Assembly: GCA_028015205.1 (NCBI GenBank)
Contig: CM051519.1
Coordinates: 88,805,539 to 88,869,538, forward strand
Source: Mytilisepta virgata
Taxonomy: Eukaryota > Mollusca > Bivalvia > Mytilida > Mytilidae
DNA length: 64,000 nucleotides
Direction: 5' to 3'
Shown here: in pieces, positions 59,013 through 64,000 of the stretch
How positions within the stretch are numbered: position 1 is the first letter of the stretch
Layout: every line of letters starts with the position of its first letter
The notes under the pieces: generated by a model
What the model was told of the DNA's origin: nothing
The model's database searches: none
Seen by the model: only the letters and a program-made list of their open reading frames with translations
Program-made: the position numbers and the translations under genes

Positions 59013-61040
59013 ATGTTTTTGATGTAATTCCAATATAAATAAAACAATATATCACAAAAACATTAAAGACAGTTCTAGTCAAATGCATACGAGTATATCG
59101 GCAAAATCAGCGTTCATTCACTTTCATTTTTCAACTCTTATTCAAATGAGATGATATCTAATCTTTTTAGTGGGAACTATTTCAATTAATCACATTCCCC
59201 AAATTATGAAATTAAAGTCCAGATTTAACCAAAAAATATTGCTATGAATTAGAGAGATATGTACATGTAGGCGTGTAATGAATGAACTAAAATAAGTGTT
59301 TTCGCATGGGATACTTGGAATTTAAAGTATAAAGTGGCGATGGACATATATTTATAAGCTAAGGTTATACTACACAATTACAATTTTGTTTTCTACCATC
59401 GAATATTTCAAATGTTTTAAAACTGATGAGTAAAATATGCTGATAATTATGATTTCTGACCACGAAGTTGATTTATGCGGAAAGTGAGGATATTTGACAA
59501 TTTGTTTATTCTCATTTTAAGGGTTCAATGCGTATGAATGGGCTTAAGCGGCTTCTCCATATGACCCTGAACCATGTTGTAGATCAACATCTTTTCTGTG
59601 GTTTTTAGTGTGTAAATTTTGCACGAAGGTTTGAAATGTAAGTTACGAAAAAATGAAAAGAAAAATATTGATCGGGTCAAATCGAAGACTTTAAAATTGG
59701 TATTTGCTGCTTCTCCGCCAAACACACTCCATCTAGGAATAAGAGCAAAGATCTACTGGTCGGCTCGGAGTCATTATAATGTGTCCAAGTGGGGTGATAT
59801 GTCTTTCTGTGGACAGTTACCTCGTGATCTAGCACATTAAAAATCTGTCTCCGCGTGTCGGTCTAGTACAAAGCAGGGATCATATTCATTATCATATCAA
59901 CATGTTCTCGTCCTGATATGCACCTAGTTACCACCGGACGTTAAACAACAATCCATCCATCCATCCATGCTATATTTATTTTATGACATGTGTCGTATCC
60001 ATTGAAATTCTACATTAAGGTGGTAACTGGTCCCAGAATTGGGTCACTACAATGCATTTTTTAAAATATTTTGAAAAGGTTACCGTTTACTATGGGTATC
60101 CAAGAGAAAAAGATATTTTGGAAGAAATCGATAAGTTCCCATAAGTATCGGCACATCTTTGTGATTCTTTTAATATATATACATATTTGGGTCTAAAAAC
60201 CAAATAAAGAGAAGGTTGTTCATGACATACAGGTACAATTTCATATTTTGCGGCTAAACTTCACCTAAACATGACAATTGTGTAGTACAAACTTAAGCTC
60301 AAGCTGATTCAGGAGAAATGCTCTCCATGTGACAACATCCTTTCCGCTCTATTTGAACAAGATATGATAATCAAATACAATGTTTTTGGATTGACAAATG
60401 AATAATACATTGTAATTCCAAATTAAAACTTTTCAGGACAAACAGGGATTTAAACCCTTGGGAAAAATATTCTGCCATTATTTATTTCTTTTTTAACTAT
60501 AAAAACTTTTGTTATTAAAATTAGTCCTGGCCTTTAAGTGTAATAAGGCAGACCGCATCAACAGATGTAGATCTGATATACATTTCATCTGAACTGTAAT
60601 ATGCACACATTTAACTTACTTGTTAGTCCAATCTGTTCTTTTTTCTTGTATTTTTTGAAGTCATTCCAAGAGTCAGGATTGAATTTCAATACATTTGTTT
60701 GGGATGTAAGCATCTGCAACTCCTCCTCCACTTCAACCAGCAACGAAAAAGGAATGTCATATAAATGTAATTATAAATAAAATGCAACTTAAAGTTAAAA
60801 CAACAGTAGACACACTAAATGTCTCGCCCAAGTACGCACGTGGACAAAGAATAAATTATCTGATACTAGTAATCGACTTTGTAACTCAAAGGAAATGTAT
60901 TAAAAGAAAGTTCTGGTCATATGAAATTTGTCTGAAACATGTGATGCAAGTCACTCAAGACCAAAATTGTGTCCAAAGTTTACTAACAGGTTTCAGACTT
61001 TATGAACCCAGCTAAAAATATTAAAAATTGTATATAAACC
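59013..61040. other. AT-rich sequence with a SINE-like tail
   Basis: At about 59938-59970, ccggacgttaaacaacaatc followed by (catc)n looks like the 3' tail of a SINE. Open frames at 59619-59840 and 60782-61015 show no recognisable domain and are not called. Confidence 0.4.
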
Positions 61041-61870
61041 AATACAATATGATTACCAACAAGGTGAACGCGTGTCACACAAGTCACTCAAGCATAAAAT
61101 TCAGGTCAAGGTCAGTCACCAGGCGTCAGACTGGCATATACCCAACAAAAACTATCTATACACCAAATAAAGTGGGTTTAGGTATTACAGTTTCCAAAAA
61201 ATGGATTTAATCCAAACTAGAGGTCGTGTGTCTAAGACACGAATGCCTCGTCCCCCTACACATAGAATTCCAATCTATTATTTATGATGAGAAATCGCTT
61301 TCGGAATTGTATGAAAGTTTTATAATATATTCCGGTTACATTAATCTTTATCCCATTTAAAATAATGAATCCACAGTACTAAATTCTAATTCCGACATAA
61401 GAACCGATATGCTAAAATTTTATGGATTTACTAGAGCACGAAATATAGGTCATGTGGACTTATGTTAGTGATCTGTGTTGACCTAAAGAAGAAGATTGCA
61501 ACTGAGGTCAAGATACGGTGACATGTGTCAGACTGGCATATAGCCACTAAGAACTATCTATAGACCAAATATGGTGAGCCTAGTTATTACAGTTGCTGAG
61601 AAATGGACGTGAACACGAAACTTGGGCGCAGATGTCTACAAATGTTTATGAATTCAATGAACCATGAAAATGAGGTCAAAGTCACCAGTTTATATTAATG
61701 GATCTGTGGACTAACGATATTAAGTGTAGGTATTATGTGTGCAAAGTTATTCATATTTTTTAAGTTTTTAAAAAGTTACTCCACCTATACCTCGCCTTTG
61801 GTGACATTCGTCGCTGGCGATATAAAACCTAAGCTTTGTTTAGGTTCATTGTAAACGACTAATAAGGAAT
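61041..61870. repeat. Diverged two-unit repeat
   Basis: Two related blocks near 61110-61205 and 61525-61610 share cagactggcatata, aactatctata and attacagtt...aaatgga. It is probably the interior of an old bivalve repeat element. Confidence 0.55.
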
Positions 61871-62239
61871 TGCTATTTTAATTTATAGAAAATATCTATC
61901 AAGAAATATTTTAGACTTTATTTAATAATTTCCGACGCATGAAACAATGAATATGTTTAACAAAGTTTACCTCCAATGACTATAATTGAGGCCAGTCCTG
62001 GTCATTGGATATTCATTTATTTTTGACAAAGATAAAAGAAATTTCCTATAGCCCCCTCCACCCGAGTCAAAATAAGTTCTCCTTTGGTCCTTTGATATTT
62101 TCTAAAGGAGATCCATGTAAGCATCATCGCTTATAGTTTGATTTCAATTGTATGACAGAATTTTTTAGGTATATTTTCATGTAAAATCATATATTTATAA
62201 GTTAAAGGAAAGAGTGTAAGCTTAGCACTTACAAATACC

Positions 62240-62760
62240 CCGCTCTTTTTTGATAGGTCCAAAAATTTTACCACCAATTTCCATATTCCAATGGTGAAAA
62301 TGTAGGGAGGCATCATTAAACAGGATATAGATGTGCAATAGGTACAGGTGCTCATTGTACCTTTGAATTAGTTGCGGCTTGTAGTTGCTGAGAAATGTGC
62401 GACCAAAAAATTTCCATTCGCCATGTAGTGGAAAATGTATGGCGGAATTGTTCAACAGGAAGTGGATAAGCCACAGCTACAAAATCGGTAAGCACCTTTA
62501 CAACTCATCATGTTCATGCTTCACACCAACTTTGAATTAGTTGTGACCTCTACCTGCTGAGAAGTTTATGACAAAAAATTCACTATAAAGCCATATATTG
62601 AAAAATATACGGCGGCATCGTTAAACAGGGAGTAAATGTGCCACAGCTAATAAAGTTTGGCTGTGACGTCAATCTTGGTGGCAGTCCAATCATTGGGTGT
62701 AATTCTGAAAGATCAATGTCCATGATTGGTACAAACTGGCTCTGTGGTTTAAGGAATAAC
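62240..62760. repeat. ~180-200 bp degenerate tandem repeat
   Basis: Blocks such as ttgaattagttg, gctgagaa, aaaaaattt and ggcggcatcgttaaacaggg recur two or three times. No coding is seen. Confidence 0.55.
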
Positions 62761-63599
62761 ATTAAGATATAAAAGTTTACCTGAAAACCACAAACACAAA
62801 GGAACATGGAACTTTGATCCAGGTGCTAAAACGTTACCCGAAATAAAAAAAAAAACAAAACAAATAGCCAATTTAGTAATTGAATTGTAAATTCGAAATT
62901 ATTCTAACCAAGGATTTAAATGGTACTATTCAAATCCTTCTTCTAACTAGTAACATTTAGAAATTATTTATTCTGACAAAAAAGTTTTCAGCTCAGCATT
63001 CGAGATTTTTCCAATTATTCAAGTATCAAAATATGAAAATTATGTTAAACAAATAATTCAATGATTATTTCTATTTGACTCAGGACAAGCGTTATTTAGC
63101 ATACAATCTCATTACGAAATTTCCTGAATTTCGGGATGATTTTTTCTGCGTGTCCATTTTTTTTACGGCTTTGCAATACAATAGTATTGATTTGTCGTCT
63201 CAACTAATGAATATTTTGGTCACTGACATGTATCATATATTTAATTCTTTAGTTTGCCTACCTTATTCAATAATTGGATGTAATGTTTCCAGTGACATAT
63301 ATACACTTGGTCATTTTGTCTGGGCAATTTAGATCGCACCAATGGTGTGGTGTGCCTCCATATAGAAGATGTTGAGGTGACCAATAGATGTCTATCCAAT
63401 GCTGAGATAAGATCTTTTCTCCAGGACATTTAACCAATATTCTGACACATGCACTTACTCCAATTTTTACAGATGGATTGATGACAGATGCAAAGTACTG
63501 AAAAAAAGATGCCCCCAATAGCCTCAATTGTCACATCTTATTTCTTGTGTAGATCTTGCATCAGTGATTATTTTAGCTATTTAATGTATACCGTTGAAT

Positions 63600-63975
63600 T
63601 TTTCACCTTAATATGGACTTGTACAGCTAAAATATAGAATCCTGAACCTCAAAATATATAGTTGTTAGGGACTTTTTAATCGGTTATGGACTTTTTCAAT
63701 TGCATTGACTCTTGACCTTCCATTTTGACTTGAACAGGTAAATTGTTGGAACCTGAAGCCAAATATATCTGGTTGCTAGGGACTTGTCCATAGGTTGCTC
63801 TAGAATTTTCAATGACCTTGACCCTTAAACCTCCATAATAACTTGTACAGCTATATTATAGAGTTCTGAATCTAAATATATATGGTTGCTAGGGACTTTC
63901 TTATGGTTTGCTATGGACTTTTTCAATGACCTTGACCCTCCAGTTTACTTGTACAGCTATCATTTAATTTATTTC
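63600..63975. repeat. ~118-bp tandem repeat (3 copies, open at right edge)
   Basis: Units share acttgtacagctaaaatata, gttgctagggactt, ggactttttcaatgacctt and gacccttaaacctccata. The array probably continues past the window. Confidence 0.8.
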
Positions 63976-64000
63976 AAGTTATGCTCTAAAAATCTGTGAC

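Noticed and set aside
63075..63332. 85-codon frame near the right edge
   Set aside because: No recognisable motif; composition is like the flanking non-coding DNA.

Overview
The window looks like nuclear DNA from a marine bivalve mollusc. The grounds are AT-rich intron-like sequence with almost no open frames, tRNA-derived V-SINE copies of the kind known from molluscs (RUDI-like), repeats with GAGGCTCACC / CCAGGTGAGCTAAAA ends typical of bivalve genomes, and a B-box/coiled-coil/NHL (TRIM-like) gene of a family strongly expanded in bivalves. The species cannot be named from the sequence alone. Only one intact host-type protein gene is seen (35187-36836, + strand). Nearly everything else recognisable is mobile or repetitive DNA.

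Layout. 1-728: a 34-bp satellite that runs off the left edge. 2514-2778: a tRNA-SINE with a 12-bp target-site duplication (TSD). 6461-9538 and 12.5-14.2 kb: copies of a bivalve repeat family with ~0.3-0.5 kb internal units, the first inserted in a minisatellite. 15259-15826: a TIR element. 15.99-16.25 kb: a reversed SINE. 20.73-21.27 kb: a 40-bp tandem array. 24.24-24.38 kb: a hairpin element. 26.1-26.96 kb and 31.9-32.9 kb: dead reverse-transcriptase remnants. 28133-29982: a 1.85-kb MULE-like element with a 9-bp TSD that carries a small three-exon PHD-like zinc-finger gene. 35.2-36.8 kb: the TRIM-like gene, followed by a decayed copy of its 3' half (37.0-41.8 kb) split by a ~4.07-kb insertion. 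That insertion holds an array of AGGTCA half-sites and one of two near-identical 1.6-kb repeats. 44.1-47.0 kb: another bivalve repeat, interrupted by a Penelope-like RT fragment.

The centrepiece is 47717-58361, a Polinton/Maverick (adintovirus-like) element bounded by an exact 6-bp TSD (GTCAGT). It is not a normal Polinton. It is a giant fold-back: two inverted copies of one half-element meet inside the integrase gene, separated by a 108-nt loop, and both outer ends carry the same terminal repeat. Each arm holds, from the centre outward, integrase (partial, with chromodomain), a small two-helix membrane protein, a probable minor capsid protein, an adenovirus-pX-like basic protein, the major capsid protein, an adenain-like cysteine protease and an accessory CARD gene. 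DNA polymerase B and the packaging ATPase are absent. The arms carry different lesions. Most notable are the accessory gene, which appears to fuse a CARD (death-fold) domain to PC4/p15-like DNA-binding modules, and terminal repeats packed with E2F-, NRF1-, ETS-, CRE- and E-box-like motifs.

How the parts relate: the Polinton module is a virion-morphogenesis block plus a putative host-response modulator, and it would need polymerase and ATPase supplied in trans. The MULE-like element likewise lacks its transposase. Both are therefore non-autonomous derivatives of larger elements. All family assignments rest on reading motifs by eye; no database search was possible.
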